Assembly (NCBI RefSeq): GCF_022760855.1
Contig: NZ_JAKTNR010000003.1
Location: forward strand, 217,327-281,326
Length of the DNA: 64,000 bases
Source of the DNA: Thermus albus
GTDB lineage: Bacteria > Deinococcota > Deinococci > Deinococcales > Thermaceae
Direction of reading: 5' to 3'
Below the pieces are notes generated by a model. It saw only the letters and a program-made list of their open reading frames with translations, was not told where the DNA came from and searched no databases. The position numbers and the translations under genes were made by a program. Shown piece by piece: positions 23,011-31,189 of the stretch; position 1 is the first letter of the stretch; the number at the start of each line of letters is the position of its first letter.

Positions 23011-23640
23011 GTCGTAGGGGACCTTAAGGGAGCGGACCTCGAGGGCCTCCGTGTCCAGGACCATGGCGTCGGCCCCGGGTTCCCCGCTCAGGCTCAGGCC
23101 CACGCTTCCAGGGTCGGCCACCAGGCCTGTGCCCAGGCGGCGGGATAGGGGGAGGTGCCGGCCCCCCAAGAGGAGGATCCTGGCCCCGTACCGTTCAAGA
23201 TGGGGTAGGAGTTCCGCGGCCGGGCCCAGGAGGTCCAGGGGCTCTTCGGGGTTGCCTGGGGTGCCGTGGAAGGCCACAAGGCGGTTGCCCCCGTAGGTTT
23301 TGCGGTGAGAGAGCCTTAGGGAACGAAGGTAGTTGAGTTCCCTTTCCGAAAGCTGGGACCGGGTCCATTCCAAAGTGGCCTTGCCCACCCCCTCGGGTAG
23401 CGCTTCCGGCAGGGGGTAGGCCACCCTCAAGTCCCAGGCTCCGGCGATGGCGGAAAGCCCTTCCTTTATGAGGCGCCTGATGACCTGCTTGGGGTGGGGA
23501 CCGTAGCCCACCAGGTCCCCCAGGACCAGGACCTCGTCCACGCCTTGGTGCCGCAGGGCCTCGAGGGCCGCCTCCAAGGCTGGCAGGTTGGCGTGAATAT
23601 CGGAAATAACCCCCAGGCGCACGGAACCATTCTGGCACAT
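22918..23640 (-). CDS. Calcineurin-like metallophosphoesterase (YfcE/MJ0936 type)
   Basis: About 240 residues. Metal-binding motifs RLGVISDIHANLPALEAAL (Asp, His), VLVLGDLVGYGP (GD) and AFHGTP; the usual GNH motif reads GAWDL, which replaces the catalytic Asn-His pair. Related proteins are cytosolic phosphodiesterases. ATG 23640 is listed; GTG 23622, directly before the conserved RLGVISD, is equally likely, as neither has a clear Shine-Dalgarno. The longer open frame upstream is antisense to lnt and is rejected. The 3' end overlaps queG by 93 bp. Confidence 0.85.
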   Translation of the reverse strand: MCQNGSVRLGVISDIHANLPALEAALEALRHQGVDEVLVLGDLVGYGPHPKQVIRRLIKEGLSAIAGAWDLRVAYPLPEALPEGVGKATLEWTRSQLSERELNYLRSLRLSHRKTYGGNRLVAFHGTPGNPEEPLDLLGPAAELLPHLERYGARILLLGGRHLPLSRRLGTGLVADPGSVGLSLSGEPGADAMVLDTEALEVRSLKVPYDLGPLIFDLRAWELPPILERVYRTGRFPKED

Positions 23641-23679
23641 CCTTGGGAAAGCCTTGTGAAAGTTTGCCTTGTGACCCCT

Positions 23680-23685
23680 TATCCT
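23680..23685 (+). promoter_or_regulatory. -10 box that sets the lnt start
   Basis: TATCCT, 6 nt before GTG 23692. Two in-frame GTG codons upstream (23656, 23671) precede this box, so 23692 is favoured as a leaderless start. Confidence 0.5.
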
Positions 23686-23691
23686 AAATGG

Positions 23692-25020
23692 GTGCGGCCC
23701 TTCCTCCTGGGTCTCCTTCTGGCCCTGACCCTGCCTCCCTTTCCCTTTGGTCCCTTGGCCCCCTTGGTGCTGGCCTTCCTCCTTACGGGTGGTTTTCGTA
23801 CGGGGTTTCTCATGGGCCTCGGGTTTTGGGGCCTCCACCTCATCTGGCTTCCCCAAAGCTTCGCCCAACTTTTCGGCCCCTTAGGGGCCCTGCCCTTCGT
23901 CCCCTTGGTGCTGGTAAAAGCCCTTTCGTTTGCCCTCCTTTTCGCCCTTACCCCCTCGCCCTTGGCCCGGGTGGGGGGATGGGTGGTGCTGGAGTGGCTC
24001 ACGGAGCAGGGGGACTTGGCCTTCCCTTGGGGTTTCCTGGGCTACAGCCTGGTGGAGGCCCCGGGGCGGGTGCTGGCTGCTTGGGGTGGGGTTTACCTTC
24101 TTTCCCTCCTGGTTTTGCTCTTCGCTTGGGGCTTTAGGGAAGGTCGTTACTGGCTTGTCCTACCATGGGCGGTCCTCTGGCTCTTCCCCTTACCCCCGTT
24201 GAGGGGTGAGGAGAAGGCCCTTCTGGTCCAGGGCAACATCAACCCCCTGGCCAAGGTCCAGGGGGAGTTGGGCGAGGGGGTCTATCCCCGCCTCACGCAA
24301 GAGGGCTTGGCCCAGCATCCCGAAGCCAGGTTGGTGGTTTGGCCCGAAACCGCGGTTTGGCGGATTCCTGACGTGGACTCCATTTTACAAGACCGCTATC
24401 TCTTGACGGGCGTGAACCTCTACGGCCCCAACCGGGCCGTCCTCTATTGGGAAGGAAGGGTGCTGGGCCACTACGACAAGGTCCGCTTGGTACCCTTTGG
24501 TGAGCGCTTTCCCTTTCGGGAGGGGTTAGGGGGGGTGTACGCCTTTTTCTTCCGCTCCTTTGGACTCGGGGAGCTGGGGGACCGAACACCAGGGGGCCGG
24601 CTTGCCCCCATCAGACCCTACGGGGTCATGATCTGCTACGAATCGGTTTTCCCCTCCGTTGCCCGCACCCTGGTTTCGGAAGGGGCCAAGGTGCTGGTTC
24701 TCCTCACCAACGACGCCTGGTTTGGACCTTCCTTTGGCGGAAGGCAACACTTCGCCTTGGGGCGGCTTAGGGCGGTGGAGACTGGGCGCTGGCTTTTACG
24801 GGCGGGCAATGACGGCATCACCGCCGCCATAGACCCTTGGGGCCGGGTGGTGGCAGAGATTCCCCCTCACCGAGAGGGGTATTTGCTGGCGCCCTACGGT
24901 TTGAGGGAAGGTAGCACCTTCTATGTCCGCCATGGGGACTGGGCGGTGGGGGTGGCGTTGACGCTTTTCCTTCTGGGCCTTATCCTTAGGATGCGCGCGC
25001 CGGGGTGGCGGAACCGGTAG
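23692..25020 (+). CDS. lnt: Apolipoprotein N-acyltransferase Lnt
   Basis: 442 residues. Six or so N-terminal membrane helices begin at residue 4 (PFLLGLLLALTLPPFPFGPL), followed by a nitrilase domain with the catalytic triad Glu (VVWPETAVW), Lys (HYDKVRLVPFGERFPF) and Cys (MICYESVFPS). It adds the third acyl chain to lipoproteins at the inner membrane. The last seven codons and the TAG stop lie inside the tRNA-Leu gene (22-nt overlap), so maturation of the tRNA by RNase P must cut the lnt coding end from a shared transcript. Confidence 0.94.
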   Translation: MRPFLLGLLLALTLPPFPFGPLAPLVLAFLLTGGFRTGFLMGLGFWGLHLIWLPQSFAQLFGPLGALPFVPLVLVKALSFALLFALTPSPLARVGGWVVLEWLTEQGDLAFPWGFLGYSLVEAPGRVLAAWGGVYLLSLLVLLFAWGFREGRYWLVLPWAVLWLFPLPPLRGEEKALLVQGNINPLAKVQGELGEGVYPRLTQEGLAQHPEARLVVWPETAVWRIPDVDSILQDRYLLTGVNLYGPNRAVLYWEGRVLGHYDKVRLVPFGERFPFREGLGGVYAFFFRSFGLGELGDRTPGGRLAPIRPYGVMICYESVFPSVARTLVSEGAKVLVLLTNDAWFGPSFGGRQHFALGRLRAVETGRWLLRAGNDGITAAIDPWGRVVAEIPPHREGYLLAPYGLREGSTFYVRHGDWAVGVALTLFLLGLILRMRAPGWRNR

Positions 25021-25086
25021 ACGCGGCAGACTCAAAATCTGCTGTCCGCTAAGGACGTGCGGGTTCGAGTCCCGCCCCCGGCACCA
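24999..25086 (+). tRNA. tRNA-Leu (CAA), class II, overlapping the lnt stop
   Basis: An 88-nt gene with encoded CCA. Acceptor GCCGGGG/CCCCGGC, discriminator A, anticodon stem GCAGA/TCTGC with loop CTCAAAA (anticodon CAA), long variable arm TGTCCGCTAAGGACG, T arm GCGGG-TTCGAGT-CCCGC. Nucleotides 20-22 (TAG, D loop) are the stop codon of lnt. There is no room for a separate promoter outside the lnt gene. Confidence 0.95.
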
Positions 25087-25090
25087 AGAG

Positions 25091-25125
25091 GGGCCGGGCC
25101 CAAGGGGCCCGGCCCTAAGTTTTTT
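25091..25125 (+). terminator. Intrinsic terminator after lnt/tRNA-Leu
   Basis: An 11-bp stem GGGCCGGGCCC / GGGCCCGGCCC with loop AAG, then TAAG and a run of six T. The following 200 bp up to the convergent DJ-1 gene show no gene; a GC stem (CCCCACCCT/AGGGTGGGG) near 25305-25330 may end that gene. Confidence 0.9.
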
Positions 25126-25332
25126 GCACCCCTTTGTCCTACGTCCTTCCCCCAAGTTCCTCCGTGGTCAACCCTACCAGCAAGCCCCTTCGGGGCCCCT
25201 CCCTGAAGCGAGCTGGACTGGGTGGGATTATGCCTTTTCTCGTATTTCGTTCCCCGAGCTCCACATGAGGTGCCACCTATCCAAGGGCTTTTCCGGGGCC
25301 CCCACCCTGGCAGGGGCGAGGGTGGGGTGGTA

Positions 25333-25914
25333 TTAGACCCCTTCTATCCGCACCCCGAGGACTTCCAGGAACCGGGCCAGCCATACGGGGTGGGCTGGCC
25401 ACGCGGGGGCGGTCACCAGGTTGCCGTCCACCACGGCCTGGTCCACCGGTACTTCCACGTACTCGGCCCCGGCCAGGGTAAGCTCAGGCCCCACCGCTGG
25501 GTAAGCGGTGGCCCTCCGCCCCTGCATGACCCCGGCGGCCGTGAGCACCTGAAGCCCATGACAGATGGCGGCCACGGGTTTGTTGGCCTCAAAGAAGTGG
25601 CGGACGATCTCCAATACCCGGGGCTCCCGGCGGATATACTCCGGGGCCCGCCCGCCAGGGACCACCAGGGCGTGGTACTGGGCAGGGTCCACCTCCTCGA
25701 AGGTGTGGTTCAGGGTGAAGTTGTGCCCGGGCTTTTCCGAGTAGGTCTGGTCCCCCTCAAAGTCGTGCACCGCGGTGCGCACCTTCTGGCCAGAGCGCTT
25801 ACCCGGGCAGACCGCGTGCACCTCAAAGCCCAGCATCTTCAGGGCCTGGAAGGGCACCATGACCTCATAGTCCTCCACGAAATCCCCTACCAAGAAAAGG
25901 ATCCTGCGCGCCAT
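25333..25914 (-). CDS. DJ-1/PfpI family protein (type 1 glutamine amidotransferase-like)
   Basis: 193 residues. Nucleophile-elbow Cys118 is in [13 protein letters not shown], with Glu15 in [10 protein letters not shown] and [14 protein letters not shown] as in PfpI/YhbO proteins. Family members act as heat-stable peptidases, chaperones or glyoxalase/deglycase-type enzymes; which one applies is unknown. The ATG is preceded by GGAGGTGAGGT. It is the last gene of a minus-strand run with two methyltransferases and a GH13 gene, 46 nt downstream of the YkoF-methyltransferase. Confidence 0.9.
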   Translation of the reverse strand: MARRILFLVGDFVEDYEVMVPFQALKMLGFEVHAVCPGKRSGQKVRTAVHDFEGDQTYSEKPGHNFTLNHTFEEVDPAQYHALVVPGGRAPEYIRREPRVLEIVRHFFEANKPVAAICHGLQVLTAAGVMQGRRATAYPAVGPELTLAGAEYVEVPVDQAVVDGNLVTAPAWPAHPVWLARFLEVLGVRIEGV

Positions 25915-25960
25915 ACCTCACCTCCTGGCCTCGAGGGCTCCCTTTAGCTTACCCCCTGGC

Positions 25961-26722
25961 CTAACCTCCCGCAAGGGGTTTTTCCCAAAGGGCCAGGGTG
26001 TAGCCTTCCTCCAGGATGAGTCTCGGTGGACTTCCCAGGGCCCTTTGCAGCAGGGCTTGGAGATTTTCTGGGGAAAACCGGTTTTCTAGAGGGGGCCCCT
26101 CTTCTTCCTGGCGAAAGGGCCACTCCAGGACCACCACCCGCCGGGCTACCCGGGCGGCTTCCCTAAGGGCGGGGATGGGGTCTAGGTGGTGGAGGCTTAG
26201 ACCGAAAAAGGCCAGGTCAAAGCTCTGGTTGGGGAAGGGGAGATCTTCCCCGCGGGCTTCCAGAAAGTGGGCTTCCTTCACCTTGGCCCGGGCCACCTCG
26301 AGGCGGTCGGAGCGCGGGTCTATCCCCACGGTAAATAGGCCCAGGCGGGTGAAGGCCTCGGCGAAGATGCCGGTGCCCGTGCCGATGTCCAAAACGCTTC
26401 TGGCCTCCAAGCCCTCTAGGGCCTTCCTGGCTATCTCCAAGGGGGGGAAGCGCTTTAGCCGCTCGGGTTTACGAAAAGGGTCCTTGGCCTCGCAGGCGTT
26501 GGTGAACAGGGCCCACATCACCGTGGCCCCTTCCTCCCCCGCGGCCAAAAAGGCGGCCTTAAGGGCTTGGAATACGGCCTCTTCCTCCCCTGAGAGTTCC
26601 GTGTGGGTGGGAAAAACCCGGTGGGTCGTGGCGCTTTTTTCCAGAGCCAGGAGGGCCTTTTCCACCGCCCGATAATCTCCCTGCAGGAGGGGGTAGAGGG
26701 CGAAAAGGACCTTTACCGCCAT
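25961..26722 (-). CDS. YkoF-like (thiamine-binding-type) domain fused to a SAM-dependent methyltransferase
   Basis: 253 residues in two parts. Residues 1-78 resemble one half of the thiamine-binding protein YkoF: VLFALYPLLQGDYRAVEKAL, then TELSGEEEAVFQALKAAFLAAGEEGATVMWALFTNAC (split by position). Residues 95-245 are a class I methyltransferase: motif I VLDIGTGTGIFAEAF, motif II VGIDPRSDR, then GEDLPFPNQSFDLAFFGLSLHHLD. The substrate is unknown; the fusion hints at regulation by, or methylation of, a thiamine-related molecule, but that is inference. It overlaps the upstream methyltransferase gene by 10 nt. Confidence 0.8.
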   Translation of the reverse strand: MAVKVLFALYPLLQGDYRAVEKALLALEKSATTHRVFPTHTELSGEEEAVFQALKAAFLAAGEEGATVMWALFTNACEAKDPFRKPERLKRFPPLEIARKALEGLEARSVLDIGTGTGIFAEAFTRLGLFTVGIDPRSDRLEVARAKVKEAHFLEARGEDLPFPNQSFDLAFFGLSLHHLDPIPALREAARVARRVVVLEWPFRQEEEGPPLENRFSPENLQALLQRALGSPPRLILEEGYTLALWEKPLAGG

Positions 26723-27357
26723 CTCCCCAAGTATAAGGCGCCGCGGTTTCCCGCCCGTCGGCCTGCGGCGTCGGCTTCCGCAAAGGGGGGTTGGGCCTCA
26801 GGGGCCAGGAAAAGGGCCTCCTTGGCCTGGAGTGGGGGGCCTAGAAGGGCCTCCAGGTCCTCCCGGCTCAGGAAGCGGGCCCCTTGCCAAGGGGGGACCC
26901 CTCTTTCCCCCAGCCTCCGGTAAAGGGCCGCCCAGGGGGAGAGGGCCTCGAGGATCCCCACCAAGAGGCTTCCCCCCTCCTTCAGGACCCTTTTGGCCTC
27001 GGCAAGGACCCTTTCCACATCCTCCACGAACTCCAGCACGGTGAAGAGGAGGACCACATCAAAGCTTTTCTCGGGGAAGGGTAGGGCCTCCCCCCGGCCC
27101 GCCACCCAGGCGGCTTCCGGCACCCTCTTCTGCCCCACCCGGAGCATGGCCAAGGAGGGCTCAAGCCCCACCTTCCTGGGATAGGGGAGGCGCTTAAGCC
27201 AGTAGCCGGTTCCCGCCCCCACCTCGAGGAGGCTTTCCCCAGGGGGAAGCAGGGTCCTAAGGGCCCTTTCCTCCTCCGCGATGGCAAAGGCCCCCAAGGG
27301 GGTTTCGTACCAGGCCTCGTAGGCCTCGGCCAGGTGCTCAAAGGGATCCTCCCGCAT
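26713..27357 (-). CDS. SAM-dependent methyltransferase, class I (Methyltransf_11 type)
   Basis: 214 residues. Motif I SLLEVGAGTGYWLKRL, motif II VGLEPSLAML, GRGEALPFPEKSFDVVLLFTVLEFVEDVE and the post-motif AKRVLKEGGSLLVG place it with small-molecule or quinone-type methyltransferases. The substrate is not predictable. It starts 5 nt after the alpha-glucosidase stop and overlaps the next methyltransferase by 10 nt, so it belongs to the same transcript although no functional link to sugar metabolism is obvious. Confidence 0.87.
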   Translation of the reverse strand: MREDPFEHLAEAYEAWYETPLGAFAIAEEERALRTLLPPGESLLEVGAGTGYWLKRLPYPRKVGLEPSLAMLRVGQKRVPEAAWVAGRGEALPFPEKSFDVVLLFTVLEFVEDVERVLAEAKRVLKEGGSLLVGILEALSPWAALYRRLGERGVPPWQGARFLSREDLEALLGPPLQAKEALFLAPEAQPPFAEADAAGRRAGNRGALYLGRWR

Positions 27358-27362
27358 CCCCT

Positions 27363-28949
27363 TTAGCTTAGGCGAACCACCACCCCCTCGTGGGGCCGCA
27401 GGCGAAGGGAGGTGGGGGTGGCTTCCTCCCGGTCCAAATGGGTGGAGAGGACCACGTGGCCCTGCTGGGGAAGCTCCAGAACTTTTTCCCGGTCCGTGAA
27501 GTTAAGGGCCACCAGGAAGCCTTCCCCCCGCAGGTAGGCGTAGACTCCGCCCCCGGCCCGGTAGGTGCGGTAAGGGCCATAGAGGAAGCTTTCATCCCGG
27601 CGCAGGGCCATAAGGCGCTTCACCAGCTGGAGCATGGACCGGGGGTCTTTTTCCTGGACCGCCACGTTCCGCACCGGCCAGTCGGGGTTTAGGGGAAGCC
27701 AAGGCTCCGCGGTGGAAAAGCCGGCGTAGGGGGAGGTGTCCCAAGGCATGGGGGTGCGCTCGGGATCGCGGCCCAGGCTGTGATAACCCGCTGGGGCGCG
27801 GTCCTTCTGCCTCAAGGCGGCGGGGTCCTGCACCTTTTCCGGGGGGATCTCCCCATCGGGCAGGGCCAGCTCGTCCCCGTAGTACCAGGTAGGGGTGCCC
27901 CGCAGGGTGAAAAGGAGCATGGCCGCCACCCGGGCCTGGGCCTCCCCTAGCCTCGAGGCCAGCCGGGGCTGGTCGTGGTTTCCCAGGACCCAGTTGGGCC
28001 AGTCAAAGCGGGTGAGGAGGCTTTCGTAGGTTTCCACAATGCGGGCGATGTTTTCCGGTTGCCAATGGGGAAGGCCTTCCGTGATCAGGCTGAAGTTGAA
28101 GGGGAGGTGGCACCCCGCCCGGTAGTAGCGCACCAAACGGTGGAGGGGAAGGTAGATTTCCCCCACCATGACCCGCTCCCTTCCGGGCTGGCTGAACTGG
28201 TCCAGGACGTAGCGCATCTCCCGCACAAAGGCGTGGGTTTCCGGCTGGTCTTCGGTGAAGGGGTGTTGGTGGCGCAGCCTATCGGGGAGTCCGGGCCGCC
28301 ACTCGGGGTTTCCCGGCTCATCCCGAAAGAGGGGGTCCTTGGCCAGGAGCCAGAGGACATCCACCCTAAAGCCGTCCACACCCCGCCGCAACCAAAAGCG
28401 CATGGCCTCGTAGATGGCCTCCCGCACCTCGGGATTCTGCCAGTTGAGGTCGGGTTGCTCGGGCAGGAAGAGGTGGAGGTAGTACTGGCCTGTCCTTGCG
28501 TCCCAAGACCAGGCGGGGCCCCCGAAGAAGCTTTGCCAGTTGTTGGGGGGTCCCCCATTCGGCCCCGGGTCCTTCCAGATGTACCAGTCCCTTTTGGGGT
28601 TATGCCGGGAAGCTCGGGATTCCAAAAACCAGGGATGCTGGTCCGAGGTGTGGTTGGGCACCAGATCTATGAGCACCTTAAGCCCTAGGGCATGGGCTTC
28701 CTCCAGGAGGCGGTCAAAGTCAGCCAGGGTGCCGAAGGTGGGATCCACATCGCAGTAGTCGGCCACGTCGTAGCCGAAGTCCTTCATGGGGCTTTTGTAG
28801 AAGGGGGAAAGCCATAGGGTTCCCACCCCCAGGTCCTTCAGGTAAGGAAGCCTTCGGCGGATGCCCTCGAGGTCCCCGATCCCGTCCCCGTTGGAATCCT
28901 GGAAGCTCCTCGGGTAGATCTGGTAGATGACCGTTTCCTTCCACCACAT
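27363..28949 (-). CDS. GH13 alpha-glucosidase / oligo-1,6-glucosidase family
   Basis: 528 residues. GH13 conserved regions are complete: DLVPNHTSDQHPWF, GFRVDVLWLLAKD (nucleophile Asp), MVGEIYLPLHRLV (acid/base Glu) and VLGNHDQPRLASR (transition-state Asp). The sequence fits thermostable Thermus alpha-glucosidases that split maltose, sucrose or isomaltose in the cytosol. It lies opposite the trehalose operon and shares its 185-bp control region, so it may process alpha-glucosides in the same circuit. TAGACT is 6 nt before the ATG, leaderless type. Confidence 0.93.
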   Translation of the reverse strand: MWWKETVIYQIYPRSFQDSNGDGIGDLEGIRRRLPYLKDLGVGTLWLSPFYKSPMKDFGYDVADYCDVDPTFGTLADFDRLLEEAHALGLKVLIDLVPNHTSDQHPWFLESRASRHNPKRDWYIWKDPGPNGGPPNNWQSFFGGPAWSWDARTGQYYLHLFLPEQPDLNWQNPEVREAIYEAMRFWLRRGVDGFRVDVLWLLAKDPLFRDEPGNPEWRPGLPDRLRHQHPFTEDQPETHAFVREMRYVLDQFSQPGRERVMVGEIYLPLHRLVRYYRAGCHLPFNFSLITEGLPHWQPENIARIVETYESLLTRFDWPNWVLGNHDQPRLASRLGEAQARVAAMLLFTLRGTPTWYYGDELALPDGEIPPEKVQDPAALRQKDRAPAGYHSLGRDPERTPMPWDTSPYAGFSTAEPWLPLNPDWPVRNVAVQEKDPRSMLQLVKRLMALRRDESFLYGPYRTYRAGGGVYAYLRGEGFLVALNFTDREKVLELPQQGHVVLSTHLDREEATPTSLRLRPHEGVVVRLS

Positions 28950-28955
28950 GCCAGG

Positions 28956-28961
28956 AGTCTA
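28956..28961 (-). promoter_or_regulatory. -10 box of the GH13 alpha-glucosidase gene
   Basis: TAGACT on the minus strand, 6 nt before the ATG at 28949, with no Shine-Dalgarno. Confidence 0.6.
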
Positions 28962-29121
28962 CGGCTTCCGGCCCGGGTGTGGAAGGGTTCCCACGCCATG
29001 GGTGTGAGGCCTTGGTATACGGCATGACGCGGAAAAGGGGAGTGGGGCCGGGCATGGGGGATTTACGGGGGAGGCTTTCCCAAGAAATGTATTGAGTGCA
29101 AAGTGGATTTGGAACCGGGAT

Positions 29122-29127
29122 TATACT
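29122..29127 (+). promoter_or_regulatory. -10 box of the otsA-otsB-treS operon
   Basis: TATACT, 7 nt before GTG 29135. It indicates a leaderless start and places the otsA start at 29135 rather than at an in-frame codon further upstream. Confidence 0.65.
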
Positions 29128-29134
29128 GGTGTTT

Positions 29135-30484
29135 GTGAGCCTGATTATCGTGGCCAACCGTGCTCCCTTCCGCATAACCGCCGAAGGTCTGGTCCCCGCG
29201 GTGGGGGGGCTGGCCACTGCCCTCCTACCGGTCCTCGAGGCCCGGGGGGGGACCTGGGTGGCCGCGGCGGAGTGGGGCGAAAGGGGGCGGACGGCCCAGC
29301 CCAGGCAGACCGGGATCCGGCTGGAAAGGGTTTTCCTCAGCGATAGGGAATGGCAAGGTTACTACGGGGGATTCTCCAACCGGATCCTGTGGCCGCTTTG
29401 CCACTACTTTCTGGAAAAAGTCGAGCTAAAGCGGGAGTATTTCCAGGACTACCTGCGGGTTAACCGCCGCTTTGCCGAGGTGGTGGCCCGCATCCACCGG
29501 GAAGGGGACACCGTCTTTGTGCAGGACTACCATCTCCTCCTCCTCCCTGGGCTATTACGGGAGAAGATCCAGGGTCCCTTGGGCTTTTTCTTCCACATCC
29601 CCTGGCCTTCCAGCGGGGTTTTCCGCATCCTGCCTTGGGGGCGGGCCTTGGTGGAGGGGGTGTTGGGGGCGGACCTGGTGGGCTTCCATACCCAGGAGTA
29701 CGTGGAGAACTTCCTGCGCACCGCCGCCTACTATGGCTTTGCCGTGGAGGAAAACCGGGTACGGGTGGGAGAGCGGCTGGTACGGGTGGAGGCCCATCCT
29801 ATGGGCATCGACACCCATAGGTTCCACCACTTTTCGGAGAGCCCAGAAGTGGGGGCGCATGCCAGGAGCCTGCGGCGCCTGGCCGGGGTGGACCGCTTGA
29901 TCCTGGGGGTTGACCGCCTGGACTACACCAAGGGGATCCGGGAGAGGCTTCTGGCTTACGAGCGCTTCCTTCAGGCCTACCCCCATTGGCGGGGCCGGGT
30001 GGCCTTTTTCCAGATCGCTACCCCTAGCCGCACCCAGGTGGCCGCTTACCGGGAGCTCAAGCGCCAGGTGGATGAGGTGGTAGGCCGCATCCTGGGGGCG
30101 TTTCTCCGAGAGGACTGGGTACCCCTGCGCTACTTCTACCAAACCTACACCCAGGAGGAGCTTGCCGCCTTCTACCGGGCAGCCGACGTGGCCCTCATTA
30201 GCCCCTTGCGGGACGGGATGAACCTGGTGGCCATGGAGTACGCTTACACCGCCTCGGAGGGGGTTTTGGTCCTTTCCAACCTGGCCGGGGCGGGGGAGTA
30301 CCTCAAGGAGGCCCTTTTGGTTAACCCTTACGACCTGGACGGCATGGCCGCAGCCCTGGACAGGGCGTTGCGCATGCCTCCTGGAGAGCGGCAGGAGCGG
30401 CTTTTGGCCCTGAAGGCGAGGGTCGAGGCCCTGAACGCCCAGACCTGGGCGGAACGTTTCCTCGCATCTTTGGAGGCGGGATGA
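29135..30484 (+). CDS. otsA: Trehalose-6-phosphate synthase (GT20)
   Basis: 449 residues. GT20 motifs: LIIVANRAPFR at the N terminus, VQDYHLLLLP, FFFHIPWPSSGVFRILPW, GVDRLDYTKGIRERL and SPLRDGMNLVAMEY for nucleotide-sugar binding. It joins UDP- or ADP-glucose with glucose-6-phosphate to make trehalose-6-phosphate. The N terminus lacks the longer acceptor loop of E. coli OtsA, as usual in Thermus. Start GTG 29135 is set by the TATACT box and homology. Its stop overlaps the otsB start (ATGA). The otsA-otsB-treS order matches T. thermophilus RQ-1, where it gives trehalose for salt and heat tolerance. Confidence 0.96.
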   Translation: MSLIIVANRAPFRITAEGLVPAVGGLATALLPVLEARGGTWVAAAEWGERGRTAQPRQTGIRLERVFLSDREWQGYYGGFSNRILWPLCHYFLEKVELKREYFQDYLRVNRRFAEVVARIHREGDTVFVQDYHLLLLPGLLREKIQGPLGFFFHIPWPSSGVFRILPWGRALVEGVLGADLVGFHTQEYVENFLRTAAYYGFAVEENRVRVGERLVRVEAHPMGIDTHRFHHFSESPEVGAHARSLRRLAGVDRLILGVDRLDYTKGIRERLLAYERFLQAYPHWRGRVAFFQIATPSRTQVAAYRELKRQVDEVVGRILGAFLREDWVPLRYFYQTYTQEELAAFYRAADVALISPLRDGMNLVAMEYAYTASEGVLVLSNLAGAGEYLKEALLVNPYDLDGMAAALDRALRMPPGERQERLLALKARVEALNAQTWAERFLASLEAG

Positions 30485-31170
30485 GGGCGGAAAACCCCCT
30501 TTTTCTCCTGGACTACGATGGCACCCTGGCCCCCATAGCCCCAAGGCCCGAGGAGGCCCTTCCCCACCCGGGGGCCTTGGAGATTCTGAAGGCCCTCATG
30601 GCCCGCTACCCCCTCTACGTGATCACGGGGAGGCGGGTAGAGGACTTGGCCAGGCTCCTACCCCTTCCGGGACTAAGGGTGGTGGGGGGGCATGGCCTCG
30701 AGGAGGGGGAGGTGGGTGGGGAAAGCCACCCCTTGCTCCCTGTGGACCTTAGTTCCCTCCGCCGGATTCTGCCTTCCTGCCCTGGGGTATGGGTGGAGGA
30801 CAAGGGGTTTGCCCTGGCCTTCCACTACCGGGGGGCAGGGGACGAGGGCGGAGCCCTTGCTTGCCTTAGGGCCTGGCTGGCCAGCCATGGGGGCCTTTTA
30901 GAGGGGTTAGGCCTCGAGGTCCTCGCGGGCAAAAAGGTTCTGGAGATCAAACCCAAAGGAGCCGATAAGGGCCAGGCGGTGTTGCGCCTTTGGGCCAGGC
31001 ATCCCCGCCATATCCCCGTCTATATCGGCGACGATACCACCGATGAGGCGGCCTTCCAGGCCCTAAGGGGGAGGGGGCTCACCTTCAAGGTGGGCCCCGG
31101 GCCGACCGTGGCGGAAGAGCGGTTTGCGGACGTGGCAGGGGTTTTGGCCTACTTGCGGTCTTATTTGTAG
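30481..31170 (+). CDS. otsB: Trehalose-6-phosphate phosphatase
   Basis: 229 residues, HAD fold. Motif I FLLDYDGTLAPIAPRP (nucleophile and acid Asp), motif II VITGR, motif III Lys in EIKPKGADKGQA and motif IV YIGDDTTDEAAFQAL. It removes phosphate from trehalose-6-phosphate to give free trehalose. The start overlaps otsA by 4 nt. The length is slightly shorter than the E. coli protein (266 aa), as in other Thermus strains. Confidence 0.95.
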   Translation: MRAENPLFLLDYDGTLAPIAPRPEEALPHPGALEILKALMARYPLYVITGRRVEDLARLLPLPGLRVVGGHGLEEGEVGGESHPLLPVDLSSLRRILPSCPGVWVEDKGFALAFHYRGAGDEGGALACLRAWLASHGGLLEGLGLEVLAGKKVLEIKPKGADKGQAVLRLWARHPRHIPVYIGDDTTDEAAFQALRGRGLTFKVGPGPTVAEERFADVAGVLAYLRSYL

Positions 31171-31189
31171 CGGGGCATACTTGGGGACT

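Noticed and set aside
23494..23691. Upstream extension of lnt
   Set aside because: It overlaps the phosphoesterase gene in antisense and has no family similarity; a TATCCT box supports GTG 23692.
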